Positions 1-8,739 of a DNA stretch of 64,000 nucleotides are shown here, piece by piece. The notes under the pieces are model-generated. The model made no database searches. It worked only from the letters and a program-made list of their open reading frames with translations, and was not told the DNA's origin. This DNA is from Halomonas almeriensis (GTDB lineage: Bacteria > Pseudomonadota > Gammaproteobacteria > Pseudomonadales > Halomonadaceae): positions 124,001 to 188,000 of the forward strand of contig NZ_JAUFPO010000005.1 in NCBI RefSeq assembly GCF_030409235.1, given 5' to 3'. Positions within the stretch are counted from its first letter, which is position 1, and every line of letters starts with the position of its first letter. The translations under genes and the position numbers were made by a program.

Positions 1-315
1 ACGATGCACCGTGGGCTGACCGCGCCGCACGTCGTCGTCGTCCATGGCCGGCAGGTCGTCATGCACCAGGGAATAGGCATGCACCAGCTCGACCGCCATG
101 GCCGGCGCGTCCAGCGACGCGTCGCTGGCGCCCAGGGCGCGACCGGCGGCGTAAGCCAGTACCGGGCGCAGGCGCTTGCCACCGACCATGACACCATGGC
201 GCATGGCGGCCTCGAGTCGCGGTGCCGGTGCCTCGCGACGCGTGAAAAGTGCCTCCAGCCGGGCATCGACGCGACGCCGGTCGTCGGCCATCAGGCGTTC
301 AATGTCCACCGCCAT
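1..315 (-). CDS. ispA: Polyprenyl (farnesyl) diphosphate synthase, 5' part
   Basis: N-terminal part of a trans-isoprenyl diphosphate synthase, which condenses IPP with allylic diphosphates to make farnesyl diphosphate for quinones and undecaprenyl carriers. About 105 residues are present before the window edge. They include the family's GGKRLRP segment (about residue 51) and the first aspartate-rich motif, seen as [11 protein letters not shown] near residue 90. The ATG at 313-315 overlaps the end of xseB by 17 nt, the usual xseB-ispA(-dxs) operon arrangement, so the two are probably translated from one message. The C-terminal half with the second Asp-rich motif lies outside the window. Confidence 0.92.
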   Translation of the reverse strand, partial: MAVDIERLMADDRRRVDARLEALFTRREAPAPRLEAAMRHGVMVGGKRLRPVLAYAAGRALGASDASLDAPAMAVELVHAYSLVHDDLPAMDDDDVRRGQPTVHR

Positions 316-583
316 CCTCCTCGGGGGTAGCGAAGGGCTTGAGGTCCATGCCACCGTTCTCGCCCTCGGTCAGACTGCGAACCTTGAGCTCGGCGTCATC
401 GAGCTGGCGCTGGGCATCGCGAGTCAGGCGCACCCCCTGCTCGAAGGCCGTCAACGAGTCTTCCAGCGACAACTCGCCGGACTCCAGCTTCTCGACCAGC
501 GCTTCCAGGCGCTCGACCGTGGCCGCAAAATCCGCCGTGGATGTCGCCTCGCTGTTATCCTGATGCTTGTCCTGTCCCGCCAT
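299..583 (-). CDS. xseB: Exodeoxyribonuclease VII small subunit
   Basis: 94-residue small subunit of exonuclease VII, which with XseA degrades single-stranded DNA in the cytoplasm. The core [16 protein letters not shown]...[18 protein letters not shown] is the family signature. The C-terminal tail is acidic and glycine-rich. The start is the ATG at 581-583; a much longer open frame runs upstream but is antisense to serA. First gene of an xseB-ispA unit, divergent from serA. Confidence 0.95.
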   Translation of the reverse strand: MAGQDKHQDNSEATSTADFAATVERLEALVEKLESGELSLEDSLTAFEQGVRLTRDAQRQLDDAELKVRSLTEGENGGMDLKPFATPEEDGGGH

Positions 584-829
584 GGCGCCTCTCTCAGCCA
601 TTTCACCTTGAGGCCGACAGTATACACGCATCCCCCCGGGGGTCGTCTGCCCCGCCAGGCGTGCAAGCGGCCACCCCGGCTTTTTCATCCGCACTGGCCG
701 CCTTTGTGGTAATCTATGCTCCCTCGTTTCGCGCCTTTCGCGGCCCGGCTTGCCCCGGCTGCCTCTGGCGTCACCTTCCTGAATCGCAATTGCAAGCGGC
801 GCGCACCAAAGATAGGGGTTGATTCGACC

Positions 830-2077
830 ATGGCCAAAACGTCCCTGGACAAGAGCAAGATCAAGATCCTGCTGCTCGAGGGCGTCCACCAGAGCGCGGT
901 GGACAACTTTCTGAATGCCGGGTACACCAACATCGAGCATCTGCCCACCTCGCTGGACGAGGAAACGCTGATCGAACGGATCCGCGACGTTCACTTCATC
1001 GGCATCCGCTCGCGTACCCAGCTCAATGAACGCGTCTTCGCTGCGGCGGAGAAGCTCGTGGCCGTGGGCTGCTTCTGCATCGGCACCAACCAGGTCGACC
1101 TGGACGCGGCCCTGGTGCGTGGCATTCCGGTGTTCAATGCCCCCTACTCCAACACGCGCTCGGTGGCCGAGCTGGTGCTGGCCGAATCCATCATGCTGCT
1201 GCGCGGCATCCCCGAGAAGAGCGCCAGTGCCCACCAGGGCGGCTGGTTGAAGTCCGCCCGCAATGCCCATGAAGCCCGCGGCAAGAACCTGGGTATCGTC
1301 GGCTACGGCAGCATCGGTGCCCAACTCTCGGTGCTCGCCGAGTCGCTGGGCTTCGATGTCATCTACTATGACGTGGTGACCAAGCTGGGCATGGGCAATG
1401 CCCGCCAGGTGGGCAGCCTCGAGGAACTGCTGGCCAGGGCCGACATCGTCAGCCTGCACGTGCCCGATGTGCCCTCGACGCGCTGGATGATCGGCGAAGA
1501 GCAGATCAACCTGATGAAGCCGGGCGGCATCCTCATCAACGCCTCGCGTGGCAGCGTGGTGGTGATCGAGGCTCTGGCCGAGGCGCTGCGCGCCGGACGC
1601 CTGCACGGGGCGGCCGTCGATGTGTTCCCGGTGGAGCCCAAGAGCAACAACGAGGAATTCGTCAGCCCGTTGCGCGGCCTCAACAACGTCATCCTGACGC
1701 CGCACATCGGCGGCTCGACGCTCGAGGCCCAGGAAAACATCGGCATCGAGGTCTCCGAAAAGCTGGTGACCTTCTCCGACAACGGCACCACCATCACCTC
1801 GGTCAACTTCCCCGAGGTCGCCCTGCCCTCGCACCCCGGCAAGCACCGCTTGCTGCACATCCACGAGAACGTGCCCGGCGTGATGTCGGAGATCAACCGC
1901 GTGCTCTCCGAAGAAGGCATCAACATCCTCGGCCAGTACCTGCAGACCAACGAGAGCATCGGCTATGTGGTCGTCGACGTGGACAAGGAATACGGTCCGC
2001 GCGCCCTGGAGGCCTTGAGCAAGGTCTCGCACACCCGCCGCGTGCGGGTGCTCTACTCGGAAGCCAGCTTCGACTGA
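830..2077 (+). CDS. serA: D-3-phosphoglycerate dehydrogenase
   Basis: Oxidises 3-phosphoglycerate to 3-phosphohydroxypyruvate with NAD+, the first step of serine synthesis. 415 residues, close to the 410 of E. coli SerA. An NAD-binding GYGSIG loop lies near residue 158, the 2-hydroxyacid dehydrogenase catalytic His in LTPHIGGST near 290, and a C-terminal ACT regulatory domain from about 340, beginning with the [15 protein letters not shown] stretch. The ACT domain suggests feedback inhibition by serine, as in the E. coli enzyme. The start chosen is [10 protein letters not shown], after an AGGGG-type ribosome site; the open frame extends further upstream but without homology. Monocistronic, divergent from xseB. 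Confidence 0.97.
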   Translation: MAKTSLDKSKIKILLLEGVHQSAVDNFLNAGYTNIEHLPTSLDEETLIERIRDVHFIGIRSRTQLNERVFAAAEKLVAVGCFCIGTNQVDLDAALVRGIPVFNAPYSNTRSVAELVLAESIMLLRGIPEKSASAHQGGWLKSARNAHEARGKNLGIVGYGSIGAQLSVLAESLGFDVIYYDVVTKLGMGNARQVGSLEELLARADIVSLHVPDVPSTRWMIGEEQINLMKPGGILINASRGSVVVIEALAEALRAGRLHGAAVDVFPVEPKSNNEEFVSPLRGLNNVILTPHIGGSTLEAQENIGIEVSEKLVTFSDNGTTITSVNFPEVALPSHPGKHRLLHIHENVPGVMSEINRVLSEEGINILGQYLQTNESIGYVVVDVDKEYGPRALEALSKVSHTRRVRVLYSEASFD

Positions 2078-2105
2078 ACCCGGCGCCTCCTGTGCCGTTC
2101 CCGAC

Positions 2106-2128
2106 GACCCCGGCCCCGTGCCGGGGTC
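2106..2128 (+). terminator. GC-rich hairpin after serA
   Basis: Perfect 9-bp stem GACCCCGGC/GCCGGGGTC with a 5-nt loop, 29 nt after the serA stop codon. There is no following U-run, so it may only be an RNA 3'-end stabiliser or a weak terminator. Confidence 0.4.
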
Positions 2129-2246
2129 ATGGTGTCAGAGCCTCGGGCGTGCCGTCCCGAGGTGCGAACACCGCACGGGATGGATAGAATACGCCTCACA
2201 CCAACCCCGGTCCGTCCTTTGCGAGGACGACAACCAGGAGATCCGC

Positions 2247-3200
2247 ATGTCCACATCTCAAGACCCGGGGCGCATCGTCGTTGCCGCCCTCTACAAGTTC
2301 GTCACCCTGGATGACCACGAAGCCCTGCGCGAACCATTGCGCCAGGCCATGCTCGAGCATGACGTGAAAGGCACCCTGCTGCTGGCCCGCGAGGGCATCA
2401 ATGGCACCGTCTCAGCCACCCGCGAGGGCATCGATGCCCTGCTGGCCTGGCTGGCCCGCGACCCACGCCTGGCCGACGTCGACCACAAGGAATCCTTCTG
2501 TGACGCCCACCCCTTCTACCGCACCAAGGTCAAGCTCAAGCGCGAGATCGTGACCATGGGCGTGCCCGATGTCGATCCCAACACTCAGGCCGGCACCTAT
2601 GTCGACCCCGAGCAGTGGAACGACGTCATCGCCGACCCGGAAGTCCTGGTGATCGATACCCGCAATGACTACGAGGTGGCCATCGGCTCCTTCGAGGGCG
2701 CCATCGACCCGCAGACCAAGTCGTTTCGCGAGTTCCCGGAGTACGTCAAGCAACACTACGACCCCAGTCGGCACAAGAAGGTGGCGATGTTCTGCACCGG
2801 CGGCATCCGCTGCGAGAAAGCCTCCAGCTTCATGCTCAACGAAGGCTTCGAAGAGGTCTATCACCTCAAGGGCGGCATCCTCAACTACCTGGAGAAGGTG
2901 CCGGAGCAGGACTCACTGTGGCGCGGCGACTGCTTCGTCTTCGACAACCGGGTGACGGTGCGCCACGACCTCAGCGAAGGCGAGTACGACCAGTGCCATG
3001 CCTGCCGCATGCCGATCTCCGCCGAGGACCAGCAGGCCGCCAGCTATGAACCCGGCGTCAGCTGCCCGCACTGCATCGACGCCCTGCCGGACAAGACCCG
3101 CGCCGCCGCCCGCGAACGCCAGAAACAGATCGAGCTGGCCAGGCAGCGCGGCGAACCTCATCCGCTGGGCCGCGACCCCAGGCAGATGAAGGGCGAGTAG
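2247..3200 (+). CDS. trhO: tRNA uridine(34) hydroxylase (rhodanese family, YceA)
   Basis: Oxygen-dependent hydroxylation of U34 in tRNA, the first step of (m)cmo5U wobble modification. 317 residues: an N-terminal acylphosphatase-like domain (to about 95), a rhodanese domain with the active-site loop [11 protein letters not shown] near residue 182, and a C-terminal segment with a CxxC...CPHC cluster (about 250-275) typical of the group. The ATG follows a clear CAGGAG ribosome site at 2235-2240. Single gene between serA and an IclR regulator. Confidence 0.95.
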   Translation: MSTSQDPGRIVVAALYKFVTLDDHEALREPLRQAMLEHDVKGTLLLAREGINGTVSATREGIDALLAWLARDPRLADVDHKESFCDAHPFYRTKVKLKREIVTMGVPDVDPNTQAGTYVDPEQWNDVIADPEVLVIDTRNDYEVAIGSFEGAIDPQTKSFREFPEYVKQHYDPSRHKKVAMFCTGGIRCEKASSFMLNEGFEEVYHLKGGILNYLEKVPEQDSLWRGDCFVFDNRVTVRHDLSEGEYDQCHACRMPISAEDQQAASYEPGVSCPHCIDALPDKTRAAARERQKQIELARQRGEPHPLGRDPRQMKGE

Positions 3201-3333
3201 GTCACCACGCCAGCGCTTTCCCTATCTACCGCTACGCGACCCACGCAGGCGGAACCTCGCCGGCAAGACAGCGGCGGGGCGACACGGTATGCTGGCGACT
3301 CGACAGCCGAGGCGATGACAAGCGGGGATTCAG

Positions 3334-4170
3334 GTGAGCGAAGGCAAGCGACGATCAGCAGGACGACCGGCAACCGGCAAAACCAGCGGCGGGCACAGCC
3401 AGTCCTTGGTGCGCGGGCTGAACCTGCTCGAGCTGCTGGCCGGTTGTCCCAACGGCCTGGCACTCTCGGAAGTGGCCGAGCAGTCGGGGTTGGCGCCTTC
3501 GACCACCCACCGCTTGCTGCAGGCCCTGCAGAGCCAGGGTTACGTGACCCAGGACAACGAGCTGGGTGTGTGGAAGGTCGACGTCAAGACCTTTCGCATC
3601 GGCAACAGCTTCCTGGAAGCCCGCGACTTCATCGGCACCAGCCGGCCCTTCCTGCGCCGACTGACCGCGCAGACCGGCGAGACGTCCAATCTGGGCATCC
3701 GTGATGGCGGCACGGCGGTCTTCCTGGCCCAGAGCGAGTCGCCCCAGATGATGCGCATGATCACCCGCCTAGGCTCCCGCGCGCCCTTGCATGCCTCCGG
3801 CGTGGGCAAGGCCCTGATGGCCTGGCTGCCGGAGGACGAGATCGAACGCATCCTCGAGGAGCAGGGCCTGGCGAGCATCACCAACTGCACGCTGAATGAC
3901 ACCGCGGCCCTCTACGCCAGCCTGGCCGAGGTACGACAACGCGGTTACGCCTGTGATCGCGAGGAGCATGCCGTGGGCCTGCATTGCGTGGCGGCCTGCA
4001 TTCACAACGAACACGGCACGCCGCTGGCGGCTATTTCGGTGTCCGGGCCCATGGCACGCATTCCCGAACCGCGCCTGCTGGAGCTGGGCGAGCTGGTACG
4101 TGAAACCGCTCACGACATCACGGCCCGCCTCGGCGGGCGGGTCCCGGCGGCGGACGAAGTACCGCGCTGA
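3334..4170 (+). CDS. IclR-family transcriptional regulator
   Basis: 278-residue IclR-type regulator. The N-terminal winged helix-turn-helix covers about residues 25-85 (LSEVAEQSGLAPSTTHRLLQ). The effector domain follows, with family landmarks ARDFIGTSRPFLRRL, APLHASGVGKALMAWL and the YACDREEHAVGLHCVAA stretch. Start is a GTG after a GGGGA ribosome site. It lies next to a MarR gene and the hmgA-fahA-maiA genes. In Pseudomonas putida the homogentisate regulator HmgR is of the IclR family, so control of this pathway is a reasonable inference, though the effector cannot be read from sequence. Confidence 0.9.
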   Translation: MSEGKRRSAGRPATGKTSGGHSQSLVRGLNLLELLAGCPNGLALSEVAEQSGLAPSTTHRLLQALQSQGYVTQDNELGVWKVDVKTFRIGNSFLEARDFIGTSRPFLRRLTAQTGETSNLGIRDGGTAVFLAQSESPQMMRMITRLGSRAPLHASGVGKALMAWLPEDEIERILEEQGLASITNCTLNDTAALYASLAEVRQRGYACDREEHAVGLHCVAACIHNEHGTPLAAISVSGPMARIPEPRLLELGELVRETAHDITARLGGRVPAADEVPR

Positions 4171-4185
4171 GCCAGGCCCCGGCGC

Positions 4186-4641
4186 TCAACCTTCCTGCAA
4201 CGGCCGCTCGAGGCGTGCCATCATCTCCAGCAACTGCTCACGCTCTTGCGACGTCAGGGGCGCCAGCAGTTGTGCTTCACGCTCGCGCACCCTTGGAATC
4301 AGCTCGGCCATCAGCTGCTGGCCCGCCTCGCTGAGGCGCAGATCATGCCAGCGCTGGTCATGCGGCGACGGCCGACGCCACACCAGCCCCCTGCCCTCCA
4401 GCGCCTGCACCGCGCGCGAAACCCGCGCCTTGTCCATGCGCGTCGCGTCACGGATCTGCTTGGCGGTCATTGGCGGCTGGTGGTGCAACCAGGCCAGCAC
4501 GCGCCACTGCGCCACGTTCAAGCCATGTTCATGCTCATACAGGCGTGCCAGTGCCTCGCTGACGCGATCCGCCAGTCGGTCCAGGCGATAGGGCAAAAAG
4601 TGTTCCAGGTCGAAGTCCGCTGACGATCTGTGTTCGGCCAT
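4186..4641 (-). CDS. MarR-family transcriptional regulator
   Basis: 151-residue winged-helix repressor of the MarR family. The DNA-binding part includes LNVAQWRVLAWL, PMTAKQIRDATRMDKARVSRAVQALEGRG-type recognition helix and the wing with DQRWHDLRLSEAG. The ATG at 4639-4641 was chosen because homology starts with LPYRLDRLADRV; an in-frame ATG at 4764 would run through two operator-like palindromes. It is divergent from hmgA, and both palindromes lie in the shared promoter region, so it probably represses hmgA-fahA-maiA and itself. A phenolic or aromatic acid ligand is inference only. Confidence 0.88.
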   Translation of the reverse strand: MAEHRSSADFDLEHFLPYRLDRLADRVSEALARLYEHEHGLNVAQWRVLAWLHHQPPMTAKQIRDATRMDKARVSRAVQALEGRGLVWRRPSPHDQRWHDLRLSEAGQQLMAELIPRVREREAQLLAPLTSQEREQLLEMMARLERPLQEG

Positions 4642-4726
4642 GAGGAAAGTCCCGCAACGGTTTCGGTATTGGATGAGGCGCCGGATGATGCCATCGGCAC
4701 GGGCCAAGCATGTGACCCGGCCGAAT

Positions 4727-4742
4727 GGTTGCACATGAAACC
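4727..4742. promoter_or_regulatory. Operator-like palindrome 1, marR-hmgA region
   Basis: GGTTGCACATGAAACC, an imperfect palindrome (one mismatch between arms). It matches the second site at 4767-4782 when read on the minus strand (shared pattern GGTTTCANNTGNAAC). Probable binding site of the adjacent MarR protein. Confidence 0.55.
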
Positions 4743-4757
4743 ATATACGGCTACTCT
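4729..4757 (+). promoter_or_regulatory. Possible hmgA promoter
   Basis: TTGCAC, a 17-nt spacer and TACTCT. The -35 hexamer lies in operator-like site 1, and site 2 would sit just after the transcription start, a layout suited to repression. The -10 hexamer is poor. Confidence 0.35.
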
Positions 4758-4766
4758 TCTTCATAT

Positions 4767-4782
4767 AGTTTCATTTGAAACC
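4767..4782. promoter_or_regulatory. Operator-like palindrome 2, marR-hmgA region
   Basis: Contains GTTTCATTTGAAAC, a perfect inverted repeat with 6-bp arms and a 2-bp centre. Its centre is 40 bp from that of site 1, about four helical turns, so both sites face the same side of DNA. Confidence 0.6.
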
Positions 4783-4802
4783 AAGCCCGACAGGTCATCA
4801 CA

Positions 4803-6110
4803 ATGACAAGATCCCTCGACTATCAACCCGGCTTCCGCAATCATTTCAGCAGCGAGGCCCTGCCCGGCGCGCTGCCAACCGGCCAGAACTCGCCTCAGCG
4901 CTGCCCCTACGGCCTGTATGCCGAACAGCTCTCCGGTTCCGCCTTTACCGCGCCACGTCATCGCAACCTGCGCAGCTGGCTGTATCGCATTCGCCCCTCG
5001 GTGGTGCAGAGCGCCTATGCGCCGCTGGCCATGCCCAGAGTGGCCACCGCGCCGCTCGACCAGCCCGCTGCCGACCCCAACCAGATGCGCTGGGACCCGG
5101 TCCCGCTGCCGGAGACCGCGACCGACTTCCTGGATGGCCTGCTGACGGTGGCCGTCAACGGCAATGCCGATGCTCAGCAGGGCTGTGCGGTGCACCTCTA
5201 TGCCTGCAACCGCGACATGACCGAGCGTTTCTTCTACGACGCCGACGGCGAGCTGTTGATCGTGCCCCAGCAGGGCGAGCTGTGCCTGCGCACCGAGTTT
5301 GGCGAACTCGAGGTCGCGCCGGGCGAGATCGCCCTGATCCCGCGCGGCGTCAAGTTTCAGGTGCGCCTGGCCAACGGCAGCGAGGCGGCTCGTGGCTATG
5401 TCGCCGAGAACCATGGCCAACCGCTGGAGCTGCCCGAGCTGGGGCCGATCGGCGCCAATGGCCTGGCCAACCCCCGCGACTTCCAGAGCCCGGTGGCCGC
5501 CTATGAGGAAATCGAGGGTGACATCGCGCTGGTGGCCAAGTTTTCCGGTCGCTTCTGGGTCACGCACCTGGACCACTCGCCGCTGGATGTGGTGGCCTGG
5601 CACGGCAACTACGCGCCCTGCAAGTACGACCTGGCATGCTTCAACACCATCAACACGGTGAGCTTCGACCACCCGGACCCGTCGATCTTCACGGTGCTGA
5701 CCTCACCCTCGGAGACCCCGGGCACCGCCAACCTGGACTTCGTCATCTTTCCGCCGCGCTGGATGGTCGCCGAACACAGCTTCCGGCCGCCGTGGTTCCA
5801 CCGCAACCTGATGAGCGAGTTCATGGGGCTGGTGCACGGCGCCTATGACGCCAAGGCCGAGGGCTTCCGCCCCGGGGGAGCCAGCCTGCACAACTGCATG
5901 TCGCCCCATGGCCCGGATGCCGATACCTTCGAGAAGGCCTCGACGGCGGAGCTGACGCCTCAGTACCTGGGCAATACCCTGGCCTTCATGTTCGAGAGCC
6001 GCTACGTCTTCCACCCCACCGAAGCCGCGCTGGATGCCGACTTCCGCCAGCGCGATTACGTGGATGTGTGGTCGACGCTGCGCCGCCACTTCGACCCGAC
6101 GACGCGCTGA
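4803..6110 (+). CDS. hmgA: Homogentisate 1,2-dioxygenase
   Basis: Opens the ring of homogentisate to 4-maleylacetoacetate, the Fe(II)-dependent step of tyrosine/phenylalanine catabolism. 435 residues, the usual bacterial length. It starts with [19 protein letters not shown] and [18 protein letters not shown], both family hallmarks. Iron ligands are visible in [14 protein letters not shown] (His and Glu, about residues 332-338) and [11 protein letters not shown] (about 362-371). First gene of the hmgA-fahA-maiA set, under a promoter region shared with the MarR gene. Confidence 0.97.
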   Translation: MTRSLDYQPGFRNHFSSEALPGALPTGQNSPQRCPYGLYAEQLSGSAFTAPRHRNLRSWLYRIRPSVVQSAYAPLAMPRVATAPLDQPAADPNQMRWDPVPLPETATDFLDGLLTVAVNGNADAQQGCAVHLYACNRDMTERFFYDADGELLIVPQQGELCLRTEFGELEVAPGEIALIPRGVKFQVRLANGSEAARGYVAENHGQPLELPELGPIGANGLANPRDFQSPVAAYEEIEGDIALVAKFSGRFWVTHLDHSPLDVVAWHGNYAPCKYDLACFNTINTVSFDHPDPSIFTVLTSPSETPGTANLDFVIFPPRWMVAEHSFRPPWFHRNLMSEFMGLVHGAYDAKAEGFRPGGASLHNCMSPHGPDADTFEKASTAELTPQYLGNTLAFMFESRYVFHPTEAALDADFRQRDYVDVWSTLRRHFDPTTR

Positions 6111-6131
6111 GCCTGTCGGATTTGACCGATC

Positions 6132-6157
6132 GTCGCGAGAATCACGGATTTCGCGAC
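6132..6157 (+). other. Long hairpin behind hmgA
   Basis: GTCGCGA and TCGCGAC arms, extended inward by AATC/GATT with one bulged base and a 3-nt loop. It begins 21 nt after the hmgA stop and lacks a good U-run. It may set mRNA stability between hmgA and fahA or be a weak terminator. The rest of the 280-nt hmgA-fahA gap holds the 77-nt repeat. Confidence 0.4.
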
Positions 6158-6228
6158 AAGTTTATCGATCTGATGAGGCGAATAGCCGACCATTTAACGA
6201 ATCGGTTCCTAGCTAGCGGCGGTGATGA

Positions 6229-6305
6229 GCGCCGGGGACAAGACGCAGCGAGGGTCTTTTGCCATGGATGGCAAAAGTAGCGCCCAGGGATGGGTTTACA
6301 GCGCC
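6229..6305 (+). repeat. Dispersed 77-nt repeat, copy 1
   Basis: Same length as, and similar throughout to, the copy at 12830-12906 on the other strand. The core is a hairpin (TTTTGCCA, 4-nt loop, TGGCAAAA at 6257-6276), followed by GTAGCGCCCAGGGATGGGTT, which is shared exactly with copy 2. The element starts with GCGCCGGGG and ends with AGCGCC. It lies between hmgA and fahA. Confidence 0.75.
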
Positions 6306-6390
6306 CTCGCGGAGTCTTGTCGACGGAAAAGCTCATCACTTTCCAGCAATCGACATCCACACTCCCTCTGACAGCACAGGACAGACACCC

Positions 6391-7410
6391 ATGAAACTCG
6401 CTTCTCTCAACCAGGGCCGCGACGGCGAACTGATCGTGGTCTCTCGCGATCTGACCCACGCCGTGCGCGCCACCGATATCGCCCCGACCCTGCAGGCCGC
6501 CATCGAGCACTGGGTAACGCTGGCACCACGCCTCGAGCAGCGCTACGCCCAGCTCAACGACGGCACGGCCGAGGGCGCCTTCGATCTCGATCAGAGTGCC
6601 CTGCACTCCCCCTTGCCACGCACCTATAACTGGGCCGACGGCTCGGCCTACCTCAACCATGTGCAGCTGGTGCGCCAGGCACGCAATGCCGAGATGCCCG
6701 ACAGCTTCTGGCACGACCCGCTGATGTACCAGGGCGGCGGTGACGCTTTCATCGCCCCCACCGCAGACATCGAGGCCGTCAGCGAGGAGCACGGCATCGA
6801 CTTCGAGGGCGAGCTGGCGGTGATCACCGACGACGTGCCCATGGGCGTCGACGCCGCGGCCGCCACCGAGCACATCAAGCTCGTCATGCTGGTCAACGAC
6901 GTCAGTCTGCGCGGTCTGATCCCCGGCGAGTTAGCCAAGGGCTTCGGCTTCTTCCAGGCCAAGCCGGCCTCCAGCTTCTCGCCGATCTGCGTGACACCGG
7001 ACGAACTGGGCGACGCCTGGCAGGACAGCCGCGTCCACCTGCCGCTGACCGTGCACCTCAATGGCGAGACATTCGGCCAGCCAGAGGCCGGGCCCGACAT
7101 GATCTTCGGCTTTGCCGAGCTCGTCGCCCATGCCGCCCGCACCCGGCACCTGGGCGCCGGTGCCATCATCGGCTCGGGCACCGTCTCCAACCCGGACCCG
7201 GATGGCGGCCCCGGCAAGCCGGTCGGTGACGGCGGCGTCGGCTACAGTTGTCTGGCCGAGGTGCGCATGGTCGAGACGATCTTGTACGGTGAAAGCCGAA
7301 CCCCCTTCCTGCGCTTCGGCGACCGGGTGCGCCTCGAGATGTTCCACCGCGACGGCCAGAGCATCTTTGGCGCCATCGACCAGCAGGTCGTGCCATATCA
7401 GTCACAGTGA
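6391..7410 (+). CDS. fahA: Fumarylacetoacetate hydrolase (short form)
   Basis: Hydrolyses fumarylacetoacetate to fumarate and acetoacetate, the last step of homogentisate breakdown. 339 residues, shorter than the roughly 430-residue eukaryote/Pseudomonas form but typical of the short bacterial branch. Features are an N-terminal FAH-type domain, metal and active-site segments around DFEGELAVITDDVP, and GSGTVSNPDPDGGPGKPVGD near residues 263-282. The ATG follows AGGA at 6378-6381. It is separated from hmgA by a 280-nt gap with repeats but followed after 19 nt by maiA, so fahA-maiA are certainly one unit. Confidence 0.93.
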   Translation: MKLASLNQGRDGELIVVSRDLTHAVRATDIAPTLQAAIEHWVTLAPRLEQRYAQLNDGTAEGAFDLDQSALHSPLPRTYNWADGSAYLNHVQLVRQARNAEMPDSFWHDPLMYQGGGDAFIAPTADIEAVSEEHGIDFEGELAVITDDVPMGVDAAAATEHIKLVMLVNDVSLRGLIPGELAKGFGFFQAKPASSFSPICVTPDELGDAWQDSRVHLPLTVHLNGETFGQPEAGPDMIFGFAELVAHAARTRHLGAGAIIGSGTVSNPDPDGGPGKPVGDGGVGYSCLAEVRMVETILYGESRTPFLRFGDRVRLEMFHRDGQSIFGAIDQQVVPYQSQ

Positions 7411-7429
7411 ATCTCGAGGAGGCAGGCCA

Positions 7430-8074
7430 ATGACGACACTCTACGGCTATTACCGCTCGTCCGCCGCCTACCGGGTGCGCATCGCCCTCAACCTGAAGGG
7501 CGTGGCGCATGAGCAGGTCGCGGTCAACCTGGCCCGGGGCGAGCAGCACCACGACGCCTACCACGCCCACAGCCCCCAGGGCCTGGTGCCGGTGCTGGTC
7601 ACCGATAACGGCCGCCAGCTGACCCAGTCGCTGGCGATCTGCGAGTATCTCGAGGAACGTTACCCGACGCCCGCCCTGCTGCCCGAAGACGCCGAATCGC
7701 GTGCCCGGGTCAGGGCGCTGTGCCAGGCCATCGCCTGCGACATTCACCCCTTGAACAACCTGAGGGTACTGCAATACCTGGTAAAGGACCTCGAAGCCGG
7801 TGACGACGCCAAGCTGGCCTGGTACCAGCATTGGGTCCACCGCGGCCTTGCCGCCCTGGAGGCCATGCTGACGCGCGAGGCCGGCAGCGGCGACTTCTGT
7901 CATGGCGATACGCCGAGCCTGGCGGATGTCTGCCTGGTGCCCCAGGTCTTCAATGCCGAACGCTTCGCCTGCGACCTCTCGGCCTACCCGCGGATCACGC
8001 GGATCGCCGACAACGCCCGGGCCCTGGACGCCTTCCAGCGCGCCGCCCCCGGCGCGCAGCCGGATGCCGTTTGA
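7430..8074 (+). CDS. maiA: Maleylacetoacetate isomerase (zeta-class GST)
   Basis: Glutathione-dependent cis-trans isomerisation of maleylacetoacetate to fumarylacetoacetate. 214 residues with an N-terminal thioredoxin fold (TLYGYYRSSAAYRVRIALN, catalytic Ser region near residues 9-11), the glutathione-binding QSLAICEYLEE, and an all-helical C-terminal domain. A strong GAGGAGG ribosome site at 7416-7422 fixes the start. Third gene of the homogentisate cluster. Confidence 0.95.
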   Translation: MTTLYGYYRSSAAYRVRIALNLKGVAHEQVAVNLARGEQHHDAYHAHSPQGLVPVLVTDNGRQLTQSLAICEYLEERYPTPALLPEDAESRARVRALCQAIACDIHPLNNLRVLQYLVKDLEAGDDAKLAWYQHWVHRGLAALEAMLTREAGSGDFCHGDTPSLADVCLVPQVFNAERFACDLSAYPRITRIADNARALDAFQRAAPGAQPDAV

Positions 8075-8113
8075 GGCGAGGCGTGGCCCTTGGTACCAGG
8101 TATTGTGGATAAC

Positions 8114-8571
8114 TCAGTCCTGTGGATAGAAGGCACCCTCGCCGACCGGCACGGCGGCGCCGCCGACCTCGACCCAAGGTCTGGTCATCCTCGCGGCGCG
8201 CCTTCACCTGAATCTCGCTGGGACGCCCCATGTCGACGCCCTGGCGGATGCGCCAGCTACCGCCGCTGCGGCGCGTCCGGGTGCCCAGATAGCCGAACCA
8301 GGGCCGCCGCCGCACTGCCGGTGGCCGGATCCTTCTTGAAGCCGGCAAAGGCGCGAATGAAGGTGCGCGTCGCCAGGGAATCTCCGTTCGCCACGTAGAG
8401 ATAGACCTGTTCGACGCCGCTCGGCGAGATGTGCTGCACCCACTGGCCGATGTCCGGCATCACCTTCGACAGCGACGCTTCGCTGTCAAGAAACACGGCC
8501 AGCGGATTGCCCGCCAGGGGCGTGGCGGTGAAGACATCCAGCAGGTAATAGCGCAGCAATGACGCTGTCAT
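8114..8571 (-). pseudogene. Decayed PhzF-family isomerase gene
   Basis: Remnant of a PhzF/YHI9-type gene (intact members about 260-300 codons). The first 40 or so codons give a good N terminus (RYYLLDVFTATPLAGNPLAVF). The frame then jumps to the C-terminal half (HISPSGVEQVYLYV, FKKDPATGSAAAAL), so roughly the middle third or more is deleted. Two further frame changes are needed to read WRIRQGVDMGRPSEIQVKAR and then VEVGGAAVPVGEGAF to the stop at 8114-8116. Not expected to make a working protein. Lies convergently behind maiA. Confidence 0.85.
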
Positions 8572-8739
8572 GAGATCTTTCGTGTCGAATGGCGTTCACA
8601 GGCCTACAGCATAGCGTTCCTGGCGCCGCCCCGCCGCTGCTCAACGCCGCCAGAACGGCACTGCCCCCGAGAGACGGTGAAGCCGCTTCGCCGTGGCGTT
8701 ACACTGGGCGGGCCATCTCCACCGTCAGCCGAGGCCCGC

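Noticed and set aside
299..2032. Very long minus-strand open frame across serA
   Set aside because: Only its last 94 codons (xseB) show homology; the rest mirrors serA, as happens in GC-rich coding DNA.
4768..4781. GTTTCATTTGAAAC considered as a degenerate parS
   Set aside because: It differs at the central CG essential to parS, lies 40 kb from the cluster, and pairs with a second similar site at a divergent MarR promoter, which explains it better.
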